From: Crambe crambe
Taxonomy: Eukaryota; Porifera; Demospongiae; Poecilosclerida; Crambeidae
Assembly (NCBI GenBank): GCA_963924555.1
Contig: OZ004581.1
Location: forward strand, 620,001-684,000
Length of the DNA stretch: 64,000 nucleotides
Direction of reading: 5' to 3'
Below the pieces are notes generated by a model. That model ran no database searches. It was not told the DNA's origin and was given only the letters and a program-made list of their open reading frames with translations. Position numbers and translations under genes: made by a program. This document shows, one piece after another, positions 53,117-63,986 of this stretch; the stretch's first letter is position 1, and each line of letters begins with the position of its first letter.

Positions 53117-53227
53117 TCCAATCAATTCACTTGATCCCTTGATCATTCACTATAAATTATCGGCTCTAACTTTCTCACCAAATTTCACATTTAAGAACGT
53201 ACCAGCAGAGAGCTTATCACCCACTCC
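53117..53227. repeat. Truncated MITE-like repeat, copy 5
   Basis: TCACTTGATCCCTTGATCATT, CTATAAATTATCGGCTCTAAC and AGAGAGCTTATCACCCACTCC; the right half is missing. Confidence 0.65.
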
Positions 53228-53659
53228 ATGAGCTGGGTTTTAGGGTCAATGTGTGAGGTCCATTGCAACCACATCAAAGGGGGATAATGACACAGCTCCC
53301 CGTGCACTCGCCTCACTAACCAACTACCATGACAATAATGCGGACTGAGGGAAAAACACGAAAACAGCACTCGTTCAAATCTTTCTCTCCTGTGAAAATT
53401 ATCCAAAACTATCCCGACACTGTTGTCTACCTTAAAAACTCCCACTTCTTCCCCTGCACTGCTTAATATTCCCGTGGGAACTGACTTAACCTCAACAAGC
53501 TCCTTGGCATACCAGCTGGCATCGAGTTTGCTTCAGGGCTAGGGGGTGTGGGTGATTAGTTGAGGTAGTGAGCTATGATACTTTGTATATCTACAGACAG
53601 TTATTCTCTAGTGGAATTTTCTTATTAAAATACACCAACTCTACATACAGTGAAAATCA

Positions 53660-53828
53660 ATAATGGACACACTTGGGACCCATCCTTTTGTCCTTTGTAG
53701 AGAGGTTGTCCTCTTTTGGAGGTTATTTTATATAGAGTGTATATACAAAGGTACTTTTAGATTGTCCTTTGTTGAGAGGTTTGTCCTCTTTCAGAGTGTC
53801 CTTAATTGGAGGTTTCACTAGCACTGTA
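53660..53828 (+). repeat. Dispersed family 2 repeat, most complete copy
   Basis: Runs from AATGGACACACTTGGGACCC through TTGTCCTCTTTTGGAGGTTA and ATACAAAGGTACTTTTAGATT to TTAATTGGAGGTTTCACT. Used here as the reference copy for the family. Confidence 0.78.
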
Positions 53829-54404
53829 CATGGTTGGTTGGTCTCTTTCCTGTGAAGTGAAGTGTAGTTCAGAACATCTGTCTAGACTGGATTACTTATA
53901 ACCTTGGAAACAGGTAGTGGTTGTATAGTGGATGGCTAATGAAAGCTAGGTTTTGCTATAGACTCTGGTGGATACTACAGAGGAAATAGAGTTTTTGGGA
54001 GTTGAGCTTGAGTTATAAATATCTCTGTATGATTGTGATTAAAATGTGATAACTTTACAACACACTCTTCGGACGATCTTTTGTTCAGCTGACTTTGTTA
54101 GGGGGATGTTGTTAGGGGGTGTAAGTACTTGATTGATGCTTTTGAGAGCTGCATATGAAAAACAGTTCACTCTTTGGACAATCCTTTTATGTACAGGCTA
54201 ACTTTTATTATTCCCACAAAAAATTAATCATTCCATTTCACAGAATCGGGGGCGTAGAAGGGGATGGTTGTTGCATTCCAACACTTCAATCCTTGCTCTT
54301 GGATCATATTCCTTCTTGGTTTTCCTTCTTGGTTAGCTTGAACCCATACTAAAGGAGTCATGGCATATTTTAAACAACATCTGGTTTCATGCACTATTAT
54401 ATAT

Positions 54405-54580
54405 TGGAGTGGTGCATGCCGTGACATGCATGGACTACACAAGCCAGAGCAGTGCCTGTAGTGTTCACACATGCACGGACTGTACATGCCAGAGCAGTGC
54501 TGTAGTGTCCTCACATTATACAGAGTGCACATGCCAGAGCAGTACCTGTAGTGTCCGCACACATGCATATGTAGCTTTGA
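54405..54580. repeat. ~45-bp minisatellite
   Basis: Four units containing CATGCCAGAGCAGTGCCTGT and AGTGTTCACACATGCACGGA. Confidence 0.88.
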
Positions 54581-54699
54581 AAGTGTTTAGCTAAAACTTG
54601 AAATAAAAAAGCTGTCAAACTTATTTTCATCTACAAAGAACTGATTTGGGTACAATTGTATAACTGCATGATAAGAATCTGTTATAGCGTATTTTTGTT

Positions 54700-55110
54700 T
54701 TTTGTTTATTTTAAGCCTTTGTTATTGTTAGATAAGTAACCAGAAGCCTCAATATGTCATCAGCATCCGTCTTTAGTGTTATTTCAGTCGTGGCTGAGGT
54801 GTCCCATAGTGTATGTGTGGTCTTAGGTTTGGTACAGTTGGTGAGTCGATAATGAGTGGTAAGTATTCTGGTGATGGCCACAGAAGTGTTGCCATGAGTG
54901 GGACATTGGATGGCTCCGAGCACTTCTACTGGTACATGTTTCACCATAGCAACATCCTCCTGTGTGTGTACACTCACAATTAATGGCCACAGAATTATTT
55001 CCAAGTCACCTTAGTGATAAAATCTCCAGGTACGGTGTGTCACCATAGCAACACCTGGTACGTGTGTCGCCATAGCAACACCCTCCAGCATGTGTACACT
55101 CGCAAGAAAG
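54700..55110 (-). other. Possible cysteine-rich exon remnants (unproven)
   Basis: On the minus strand a 97-codon frame (54711-55004) ends just before AATAAA. In another frame two short units read CECTHAGGCCYGDT and CECTHTGGCCYGET. I see no signal peptide or consistent splice structure. This may be a degraded gene or just a duplicated DNA motif. Confidence 0.2.
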
Positions 55111-55299
55111 ACACAATGGTTTTATGCATAAGAAGGCACATGGTATTCACTCATCCCCCAATGGGATATTTTGTCTCACCATGGACCATTGGTCATGTGA
55201 TATGCATCGTTGATCAGGTGATATGCGTTGGTGGAGTCCATATTCCATAACCCACTGGTCATGTATACTGTTTTCTGAGTGGACAGTCACTGATTCGAA

Positions 55300-55545
55300 C
55301 TTCTGTGACCCAACCCCCTGAAATGTAGATGCCTTGAACTCCTCTATTCCAACCCCCTGAAATGGAGACACCTCTGTATACAGTGGGACCCCTCTATTCC
55401 AACCCCCTGAAATGGAGACACCTCTGTATACACTGGAGCCCCTCTATTCCAACCCCCCTGAAATGGAGACAATCCCTACCCCCTGAGAAGGAGACACCTC
55501 TGTATCCCTCTATTCCAATAATGGAGACACCTCTACATACAGTGG
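55300..55545 (-). repeat. Family 1 tandem repeat, fourth locus
   Basis: Four to five degenerate units of CCTCTATTCCAACCCCCTGA and ATGGAGACACCTCTGTATAC in intergenic DNA. Confidence 0.9.
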
Positions 55546-55875
55546 CTCCACATGGCACCCCCCTGAACTTCTATGTACGCAGCTGTCACCGAGTGCCAGT
55601 GAAAAGTGCAGTACCCAGCAATTTTCACTTGGAGCTCGTTAGTTCAAATTAACCACGTCTGTCCCATCTGCCATTGCATATCCCAAGAGAGAATAGTAAA
55701 TAAAGCCTTTCTTCCTCTTCCTTTAAGTATACACTGAGTGTGGGACACATGTGACGTCCAATAGAAGCAACCAGTCACCAGCTGTTCCAATCAGCATGCC
55801 CTTATTTGTCTGTGTGTAGTAGCAATGAGTGCATTGATTGACTTTGTATTGGAGCATGAGAGTAGGAAATCCTTT

Positions 55876-56075
55876 AAAAAGCTGCACTCATCTTGCCCCT
55901 TGCTCATTCACTATAACTGCTATAACTTTCTCAATTCTTAACCAAATTTCTAGTTTAATGCATCAACAGAGAGCTGATTATCCACTCTCTCTGCTGGTGT
56001 TTGAAATTTGAAATTTGTTTTAAGAATTGAGAAAGTTATAGCAGGTGGCAAGGTGAATGGAAATAGACTTTAGCA
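55876..56075. repeat. Palindromic MITE-like repeat, copy 6
   Basis: CACTATAACTGCTATAACTT with CTCAATTCTTAACC on the left; TTAAGAATTGAGAAAGTTATA and GGAAATAGACTTTA on the right. Confidence 0.8.
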
Positions 56076-58247
56076 CTCCTGGGATCAGATCAGAGGGTGC
56101 ATGCCAGCTTACGGGGTTAATATGTGCATGTCCTCATTTCAGGGACACATTTATGATCAGAGAGATTCTGAAGAGGGTGTCCTTGTTTCAGGAATGAACT
56201 CAGGATATTGTGTATTGAGGGTAAAACCCTATAATAACTTATTGTATATATGTAAGATTCTATTGTATCATTGTGAGAGGTTTTTTATAATGCATGAAAA
56301 CAAAGTTAGATCATGTAGATCTGTGGTCCTCATAATTAGCTACTTAATTGGCCAGATTGAGATGACCTTACTTCCTACCACCTCAGGGCAGGATTCCTAC
56401 TTAGACCCTTACTTGGAATCATTTCCTTCATGGAGTAGCTCCTTCCTTCCCTTATTGTGTGTCTGGTGCATACATACTTGCTATAGAAAGGGGGTATGCT
56501 TTGTGTAAAGGTACAAGAACGATGATGTAATGCTTTGCAGAATTGTAGTGTTGATTTAAACCTTTCCTGCTACATCTAGCTACATCGACTAGGGCCATCT
56601 AGCTTCATAACTAGGGCCATCTAGCTCTCTCCAACGAAGAGTTAATGAGTGTAAACTTTGAACCTTTAATTGGCTCTAGCTAGACTGCAAAGATCTGATG
56701 ATGACACTATTATATCATCGGCTCATTGTTTAGCTAACGCCTGTGTAATTGCTATGGTACCAATAGTTGATAAAGGCTTCTAGTTGATATATGCAGCTTC
56801 GCTATACACAATCCCCACACATTAACGATATCCTTCTTCTCTATGGCTTCAATTGAGGCTTCCTGTACGTTAGACATTCCTACACATGATTAATGATATC
56901 CTTCTTCTCTTTTCCTTGAGAGTTGCAGAGTTGTATTACTGTTCATTTGACCTACTTTATAACTTTCTCAATTCTTACCAAATTTCAGATTTCAGCAGAC
57001 AGAGTGGGTGATCAGCTCTCTGCTGGTGTTTTAAATGTGAAGAATTGAGAGAGTCATAGCCGATAATATAGTGATTAATCAAGAGAAACCGTAGAGTTGG
57101 TTCCCAGCTAAGTGCCTTGCGTGGTTTTGAGCTATCTGCTATCTTATTTCCTGGAATGTCTAAATTAACTGTCTGAAGTACCTAGCTTCCTGTTGTGTTG
57201 GTGCAGCTAACCATGGCAACCCATAAAGCATGCACAACATGCGTGCATCTAATTACTGGTCATCATGACATCATAAACTATGTCATGTCCATTCTATCTG
57301 CATGTTCCTGTCTCAATCTGACAGACTAGAAGGTTCAGATTTTGTACTGCTTCAGCTTGCAGTCTACCTAAATTCATGCTAACTTCCAGGTCAGATGATT
57401 AATCTTAGCCTTCACTGAAAATACATTCATATTGGCTCAAAATATTTGAATTCACATGCAGCTATTAAACTGATTTGATTTTAAGGCTTGCCTACCCCAT
57501 ATATATATATGAGCAGTACCCCTGAATAACTGTGAGATCAGCACATACAAACTCCATAATAGAGCCATGAAGCTGCAGACCTGTGGGGCTTTCCACAATC
57601 AAGGGCATTTCTAGGGTTCTATCTATTTGAGGGGACTCCGAAGCCCCCCCCCCCCAATTTGGGTGTAATAAAGAAAACTATAGCTATCCGTCATGTGACA
57701 ATCACAGTGTATGCCTGGAGGGAAAAACTAACATTAACATTAAAACTTTTCTCACAGCTGTTGTGTCAATTTTGAAGCCAAGCTCATTGCATCATTTTTA
57801 AGGGGGTAAGGAGTGTGTGCTGCTGCTGAACACTTGATGTTTTGCCAAACACTCTCTCTCAGACAAGAGCTAGTATAAACTACATTAGCATGCCTTGAAA
57901 ATTAAATTCAGTGGGTCAATATTTTTCAAGTGGCTGTCGTATAGTAAAAATACAGCAAAAATTTCAATACACGTATTTTCTTTCCCTGTTATGCAGTATT
58001 TACAATAATGTTATTGTTATTACTAGAGCTGGTTACTTTACTCCATTTGCCTTTCACTATCTTTCCCCTCACAGGTTCCCTTCCACTACCTCGCCAAAAA
58101 AACAACTTCTATAAAAGGAACTTCACGAAACAGCAGTGTCCGTACCTACGTGACTTGCCTGAAAAGAGATCTCTCGATTTACATTTTTTTCTTTCTCTGC
58201 TAATTCCTGATTGAAAATCATCATCCTGTTATGATGTTTTAATACAG
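56076..58247. other. Intergenic upstream of triple-PTB gene
   Basis: No gene is recognised. It holds MITE-like copy 7 (56950-57085), a poly(C) tract near 57645 and otherwise AT-rich sequence. It ends at the acceptor ATACAG (58247) of the triple-PTB coding exon; the promoter lies further upstream. Confidence 0.5.
56950..57085. repeat. Palindromic MITE-like repeat, copy 7
   Basis: ATAACTTTCTCAATTCTTACC on the left, GGTGATCAGCTCTCTGCTGG in the centre and GAAGAATTGAGAGAGTCATA on the right. Confidence 0.72.
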
Positions 58248-58263
58248 TTTGAAAAGTAAGGCA

Positions 58264-61200
58264 ATGTCAAGAAACCCAAGAAGATCTCCCGATAGTTCTG
58301 TCTTTCATGTCGGGATTGTCGGGGAAGACGGTAAGATCATCCAAGAGGGATCACTGGAAGCCACACCCTCCTCATTAGTGTACACGGAAGAAGTTTCACT
58401 ATCAAAGTTCTCATGGCCAATACGAAATCTTAAGAAATTCGAAGCACAAGGAGATGACTTGTTTGTGATTGAAGCCAGTAAGCTCTGTCAGTCAGGCGTT
58501 GGTCAGTATATTTTCTCCACTCCCAATGCAAAGCAGATACAAGCCATCGTCTCTCGTAACGTGAGCACCCTCGCACAGACAAGTACGACACAAGTCTCTC
58601 CTCCATCCCCATCAAACTACACTTTCGTGACCTCAAGTCCCTCCTTGTCTGAAAGCAGTCCCATCCACTGGAAATTAAACACTTCTCTCTCGACCAATTC
58701 TTCCTTCAACCACACACCAAACCATAGCCGGAGTCCGTCCTTCACTAAAGATAACGTCTTTGAAGTTGAACGTATAGTGGGGGATTTCAGAACCTGTGAC
58801 CCGGGCACCATTGAGGTGGTTAACAGTGAGGTGATATACACTGACAATGTTAGTGGTAGGAGATTGGAGTGGCCTATAGCTTACCTGCGAAGATATGGTC
58901 ATGAAAACAATGTCTTTACTATAGAAATTGGTCGGAGATGTGCCGGGGGTCCAGGGATGTTTACTTTTCGAACCCCGAAGGCATCGGAGATGAATGCCGC
59001 CATCAAGGCGGTGTTGAGTAACACTGCGCACCCTTCTTCCCCAACTGAAGTGAAGAAACAGAAGCAGCCCCTTCCACCTTTGCCATCACCTCTGAGGAAT
59101 GGTCCCCTCTCGCACCCGCCGCAGCATCGTGCTCCCCTCCCCCCTCCTTCAAACACACCTCTTAGTTCCTCGCACCCTCCTTCTTCGCAACCGCCACTCC
59201 CACCTATCCCCACGGCCTCACCCCTCTCCGCCTCCTTCTCGCACCCTCCTCCATTGCAACCGCCACTCCCACTTCCCCCTTTTTCCCATGGATCAACCCC
59301 ACCCCCTTCCGCTGGTGGTCACACACGAAGCTCACCTCAGCGTGAGCACAATACAAGACATGACTCCTCCCATTTCTCCCCTCCACACATTGGACACTCC
59401 AAGCAATTCTCGAGGAAAGACTCACTCATGCGTAGAGCTTTTTCTGCCATGGACCTGCGAAAGAACGTCTTTGAGGTCCGAAATATCAGTGACGAGCAAA
59501 AGGAGGTGGGGCAGGGAACTGTGGAGGTGACTAATACTGATTTGATATATGTTGATTCTCGTACGAACGAAAAGTGGAAATGGCCGTTTAAGTTTATGAG
59601 GAAATATGGTTACGAGAGAAACATTTTCTCTTTTGAAGCTGGTAGGAGGTGTGCCGGTGGACAAGGCCTGTACGCCTTTGCTTCCGAGCGAGCCAATGAA
59701 ATCCACGAGGCTATTGTTGAAAACATTCACGGCCAAAAGCTCCTGAACGCTCCAAGTAAAGGAGGTTTGAACAGTTCCAGCAACCCAAGGCTCTCTCTAG
59801 CGGCGGACAAGATGAGTATTCCACCCATACGACTCTCTGGTAGAAACCACTATATTGATTCAGGTGGCTCAACTTCTACACCTCATGATAAAGTCTTCCC
59901 GACAAACAGGAACAGCAATGGGAGTGGTTTCAATAGAGGAACTCCTCCTCCTTCACCTTCGAGCAAACCGACCCCGTCTGGAGTGAAAACACGTTCTTGT
60001 CGATCTGAAAGTTCTCCTATCACAGACGGTGTTGTCATCAGGTCGCCAGATTCCGTCTCTACTTCCTCGGGGAGTTCCTCTCGCTCCTCTCTTGGTGTTT
60101 TCAGTCCGGTTCCGAAACCGGACGTCAGAAATCCTTCTTCTCAACCTGCTACCACTCCTGAATACAGTGTAATCAAAGTCAAGAAAGACAAACCAGTTAC
60201 AGAACCAGATAAACCTGTTCTTCATCGAGAGCACTTCTATGACGTGCCAAGCAACTATGCCCAGGGTCATACAGGCTCATCTGAATCATCCCAAGGCAAC
60301 ACTAATGCCACCACCAATGGAGATGCTCTCACAAATGATCAAACTCAAGACGATGAAAATCCGTCCTCCACTAGAATTGGTGCTAGCAATGGATTTGAAT
60401 TAGTGGAAAAGCCAAAAACGTCCTCTAGTGACAATAAAACCGAGGCAGTGACGAACGAGGAAAGGAATTCCATTTCATCCAATGGGTTGGGAGAATCTTT
60501 CAGTCAAGACTCAAAGGGAGGAAGAAACTCGAAAAAGTCAAAGGAAAAGAAAACGAACCCTCTTAGCCGCTGGATAGGAAGGACTAAAAGTTCCTCGGAG
60601 GAGAAGAGCGAGAGATCAAAGAAATCCAAGAAGAAGAGAGGGAAGCCCAACAGCAAGAAGGATGGAAAAGCAGCCAAAGAAGAGGGGAACGATTCCATGT
60701 ACGAGAATCTCCGTGAGGCCAACCTGAGCAAGATGAAGTACAGTGCTTCTTGTGATGATCTCCTCAATAGCTGCAATGAGACGACGCAGAGTTCAGTTCC
60801 ACAGCCTAGCAACGTCAGGTTGACTATGACTCCACCTGCTACAAGATCAAGACCATTGAGTAACTATAACGAACCACCCTCATCTTCTTTGTATGAAAAC
60901 TTGCAAAAAGTCAAAAACAGTATCTCCACAAGCGTGGATATAGAAAAAGGAGTACCCGATAAGACCACTCCCCCATCTGACACAGCTCCTGTGGTAGATG
61001 AACAGATTAACTCACCTCGTTTGTACTCTAATATAAATGTGTCGGAGGACCAAGATCCAAGACTCATGTCAGAGACAGCCAAGAGCGAGCCCAATTCCAC
61101 TCCAACGAAACCAAGCATTATGTCTTATGCTGAACTTGAAATCATAAACACACCCCCACCGTCAGCAATTGCAATTGAATCCAAAAGAACTGCATGGTCA

Positions 61201-61428
61201 GGTTCAGGTTCCAAAATGATGCATCAGAATCAGAATCCATCTGAATCTGAATCCAGTGCTGCTGGGGATGGTTTTGTTCAATATGCTCCCTTGGATTTCC
61301 GAGCCATGTCTGCTGTGGAACAGATCAAGAAGCAGCACAATGACATCAGCACCTTTGAAGGCCTCCTGGAGAGACATGACATTCGAGACATGGAAATGGA
61401 CAATAGGAGGAGGAGAAATAACACATGA
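58264..61428 (+). CDS. Docking protein with three IRS-type PTB domains
   Basis: One coding exon of 1054 aa. ATG 58264 is the first after the acceptor at 58247; the frame is open back to that acceptor, so an upstream coding exon is possible. Three related IRS/DOK/FRS2-type PTB domains lie at ~11-100, ~163-253 and ~400-492; the second and third share NVFEVE/NVFEVR, W-P near the middle and GRRCAGG. A Pro-rich linker separates PTB2 and PTB3. The C-terminal half is Ser-rich with a Lys-rich block (~754-800). It carries tyrosine motifs: YENL twice and YSNI (GRB2-type YxN), FYDVP (Crk/Nck-type YxxP) and SYAELEI (ITIM-like). By homology it should dock to NPxY-type receptor tails and recruit SH2 proteins. 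DOK, IRS and FRS2 have one PTB each, so three is unusual. Confidence 0.88.
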   Translation: MSRNPRRSPDSSVFHVGIVGEDGKIIQEGSLEATPSSLVYTEEVSLSKFSWPIRNLKKFEAQGDDLFVIEASKLCQSGVGQYIFSTPNAKQIQAIVSRNVSTLAQTSTTQVSPPSPSNYTFVTSSPSLSESSPIHWKLNTSLSTNSSFNHTPNHSRSPSFTKDNVFEVERIVGDFRTCDPGTIEVVNSEVIYTDNVSGRRLEWPIAYLRRYGHENNVFTIEIGRRCAGGPGMFTFRTPKASEMNAAIKAVLSNTAHPSSPTEVKKQKQPLPPLPSPLRNGPLSHPPQHRAPLPPPSNTPLSSSHPPSSQPPLPPIPTASPLSASFSHPPPLQPPLPLPPFSHGSTPPPSAGGHTRSSPQREHNTRHDSSHFSPPHIGHSKQFSRKDSLMRRAFSAMDLRKNVFEVRNISDEQKEVGQGTVEVTNTDLIYVDSRTNEKWKWPFKFMRKYGYERNIFSFEAGRRCAGGQGLYAFASERANEIHEAIVENIHGQKLLNAPSKGGLNSSSNPRLSLAADKMSIPPIRLSGRNHYIDSGGSTSTPHDKVFPTNRNSNGSGFNRGTPPPSPSSKPTPSGVKTRSCRSESSPITDGVVIRSPDSVSTSSGSSSRSSLGVFSPVPKPDVRNPSSQPATTPEYSVIKVKKDKPVTEPDKPVLHREHFYDVPSNYAQGHTGSSESSQGNTNATTNGDALTNDQTQDDENPSSTRIGASNGFELVEKPKTSSSDNKTEAVTNEERNSISSNGLGESFSQDSKGGRNSKKSKEKKTNPLSRWIGRTKSSSEEKSERSKKSKKKRGKPNSKKDGKAAKEEGNDSMYENLREANLSKMKYSASCDDLLNSCNETTQSSVPQPSNVRLTMTPPATRSRPLSNYNEPPSSSLYENLQKVKNSISTSVDIEKGVPDKTTPPSDTAPVVDEQINSPRLYSNINVSEDQDPRLMSETAKSEPNSTPTKPSIMSYAELEIINTPPPSAIAIESKRTAWSGSGSKMMHQNQNPSESESSAAGDGFVQYAPLDFRAMSAVEQIKKQHNDISTFEGLLERHDIRDMEMDNRRRRNNT

Positions 61429-61710
61429 ATATCACTTGAGTATCACATGACTAGAGAAATAATTCAATCAATTAATTTGTCTTTTCTGTATGTGTGTGGA
61501 TTATTTTACTATATTCAATGATAATATTGTGCACTCATGTAAACAATGCAGTAAAGCTTGCTTGATTAATAATCGTAAGGTAAAGGGTCGACATTACGTA
61601 AGTGCTTGAATCATAAGGTAAAGGGGTATCATTTTGACGGACAGTATTGAACTATAGCTAGCTGAATCCAGACAGGAGATTAGCGGCTTCAATTCAATGA
61701 GGAGGGAATT

Positions 61711-62675
61711 ATGATGATAAGACTCTTTTTATCACGCAAACTGGTTCCTCTGGGAAATCTACCATTTTTAAGTAGAAAGTTTTATGATAATTCCAGTGAG
61801 TTTTGTAGTTGGCTGTTCATACTCATTGCACATATGACCCCATTTTTTTTCTTTGTGTAGTACCAGTAATCAAACGATTAAAAGTTGAGACAAAAGTTGG
61901 AGACAAGGTACTTTGATAGTCGTCATGTTCATATCTTTGATGACCCTTTTCCTATTTTGAATAAGGCTGCTCCCGATAGTGGCTGTTCCATATGCAGAGC
62001 AGGCGAGTGTATAAGCATTCTAACCAACTAATACTTTCATTCCATCCATTTTAACTATTTACAAATAAGTAACTGCTTGCAGCACTTCTGATCTGGGGGG
62101 TGGTGTGTATTCGTATTCTTCTCTTTAAGGCCACATCAACTTAATTACTTGTTTATCATCCCCTCCCTCTCCAATTTTTGCTCTTCTGGATTTTTAATTT
62201 TATTTCTACTGAGCATGTGCATGGTGTACTTTACTTGAAATTTAGGCGTGATTTTCAGTGTAATTTCAATTTTGGTGGCTATTAAATTATGGTGTTTATT
62301 ATTCTTCAAGTAAAGTGTGCAGCTACTACTTTTAACTTGTTTTTATGACTTTTTTGTGGAACTACAGCTTTTTGTATGTTTTCATAATGATAGCTTTTTA
62401 AACAGGTGCCATGGAAACCAATAAAAAATAAAAATAAAAGCCTCCCCCCCCTCTCCTAATTTTTGAAGAAATTAGGATGATAAACAAGTAATTAATTTGA
62501 TGTGGCCTAACCAGGTTTGCAGCATTTTGGCTATCAGGATGTGCTTCTCCTGAGACAATTCCTCTCACCTGAGGGTTACATCTTAAACCGCAGAGTGACT
62601 AAAGTGTGCCCCAAAATTCAGAAAAGAATAGAAAAGTGCATTAAACGCTCTCGGAAAGAAGGTGCAGTGTACTGA
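61711..62675 (+). CDS. MRPS18A: Mitochondrial ribosomal protein S18 (MRPS18A-like)
   Basis: Four small exons: 61711-61795, 61861-61907, 61966-62008, 62515-62675; all are GT-AG, phases match, 111 aa. The N-terminus is basic and hydrophobic (MMIRLFLSRKLVPLGNLPFL), fitting a mitochondrial targeting peptide. CSICR followed by YQDVLLLRQFLSPEG matches the S18 core (MRPS18A has CPICR...DDVLLLSQF), and the C-terminus is basic. The protein is a structural component of the mitoribosome. It starts 282 bp after the triple-PTB stop, so promoters must be compact. A candidate AATAAA lies at 62969-62974. Confidence 0.85.
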
Positions 62676-63199
62676 TCAATGCAACTGAAACCTGTGCATG
62701 AATTTGGATTAAAATAGTGTGCATCATTTGGAATTTAATGACCCTTTGCAGGTTTACTCCCAAATTTTAAGGAAAAAAAGAAGAAAAGAACTAGATTGTC
62801 ACCTTTGAATTCATCATAATCTTTTCATTCTCTTTTTGAAATTATGTAATATAACATTTGTGCTTAAAGATGAATACAGATTCAAGAAGAAAGCTTTCAT
62901 ATTAAATGAAAGCTGTACATGGAGTAAATGACACACTTTAATGTCGTCAGATATACATAATGAATATAAATAAAGTGTGAAAAAAAGAGGAAAAAAATGA
63001 AGACTGTAGAGGTTCTGGTTCTGAATGCTAAATTACTCAGTAGGATAAGGAACAAAAGATGCTTATAAAGTATTACATAGAGAACCGTTTGTCATCATAC
63101 CTATGTACGAGAGATTTATAATACTAATTTTTTTTGTGTGTTTGAAGGAAATAAGCCTATTGATAATAAACACTCTAATATTCCCCCCAAGGATGTGGA
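62676..63199. other. Convergent 3' region
   Basis: AT-rich gap between the convergent MRPS18A-like gene and the minus-strand gene. It contains AATAAA at 62969-62974 on the plus strand. Nothing coding is seen. Confidence 0.5.
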
Positions 63200-63768
63200 C
63201 TAATTGGAAGAAGGGTCGAAGGAGAATTTCTGATCTCCAGTGGCCATGGGACTGTCGGCTACATCACTTGACATGCTGACTACCGAGTCTCTCCTGGGAG
63301 GCATGCGTTCATTCACACGATCCAGTCGCTTAGCATCATCAAAGCTTCCCACATTCTTCATTGCAGTAAGAGCTATGGAAAAAAAAAAAAAAGAGAGAGA
63401 AAATTGAAGTTTTTGTATTGTGTATAACCTACAGTGCTAAATCACAAGCCTCGTGTTTTGCTATTATGAAAAATGGACCCAGCTTTTTGTCCTTCGTAGA
63501 GAGGTCTCTCTTCTTTTGGAGGTTATTTTGTATAGAGTGTATTATACAAAGGTACTTTTAGATTGGCTGGTTTGTCCTCTTTTTGAAGTATCCTTTATTG
63601 GAGGTTTTACTGTATTTTCTCTCCTTCCTCCTCCTCCCCCCCCCCGCCCCCCCCCCCCCTGCAAACTGACCTGTATGCAGCCCAGTTCTGCCTTCTTGAA
63701 GCACTCCTACTGGTAGTTGACCCGAGGGAGTCAGTCCCTTCAGAGCAAATACACTCTCATGCTCTTCC
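63200..63768 (-). CDS. Unrecognised gene, last two coding exons (partial)
   Basis: Exons 63671-63768 and 63200-63372 (minus) join in phase to give about 90 residues ending FDPSSN-stop. Motifs include EEHESVFALKGLTPSGQLP, ALTAMKNVGSFDDAKRLDRV and PPRRDSVVSMSSDVADSP. Faint similarity of the first part to an EF-hand loop is not enough to assign a family. The 5' part of the gene lies beyond the right end of the window. The intron contains a family 2 repeat (63465-63615). Confidence 0.6.
63465..63615 (+). repeat. Dispersed family 2 repeat, copy in last-gene intron
   Basis: AATGGACCCAGCTTTTTGTCC, CTTCTTTTGGAGGTTATTTTG and ACAAAGGTACTTTTAGATTG. A poly(C) run follows at 63636-63659. Confidence 0.75.
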
Positions 63769-63811
63769 CTGTACAAAATACACAAGATGAAGCCGAAACA
63801 GCAGATTTATT

Positions 63812-63986
63812 CTAAAGTCTATTTGCATTCACCTTGCCCCTTGATCATTCACTATAACTTTCTAGTTTAATACATCATCAGGGAGCTGATGATCCACTCT
63901 CTCAGCTGGTGTTTGAAATTTGGTGAAGAATTGAGAAAGTTATAGCAGTTATAGTGAATGATCAAGGTGCCAAATAGACTTTAGTC
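63812..63986. repeat. Palindromic MITE-like repeat, cleanest copy
   Basis: The outer ends CTAAAGTCTATTTG and CAAATAGACTTTAG are perfect inverted repeats. Inside, CCTTGATCATTCACTATAAC pairs with GTTATAGTGAATGATCAAGG. The element is about 175 bp with no coding capacity. Confidence 0.85.

Noticed and set aside
63200-63768. EF-hand protein assignment for the partial gene
   Set aside because: Only a loose resemblance (TPSGQLP region); calcium-binding acidic positions are not evident.
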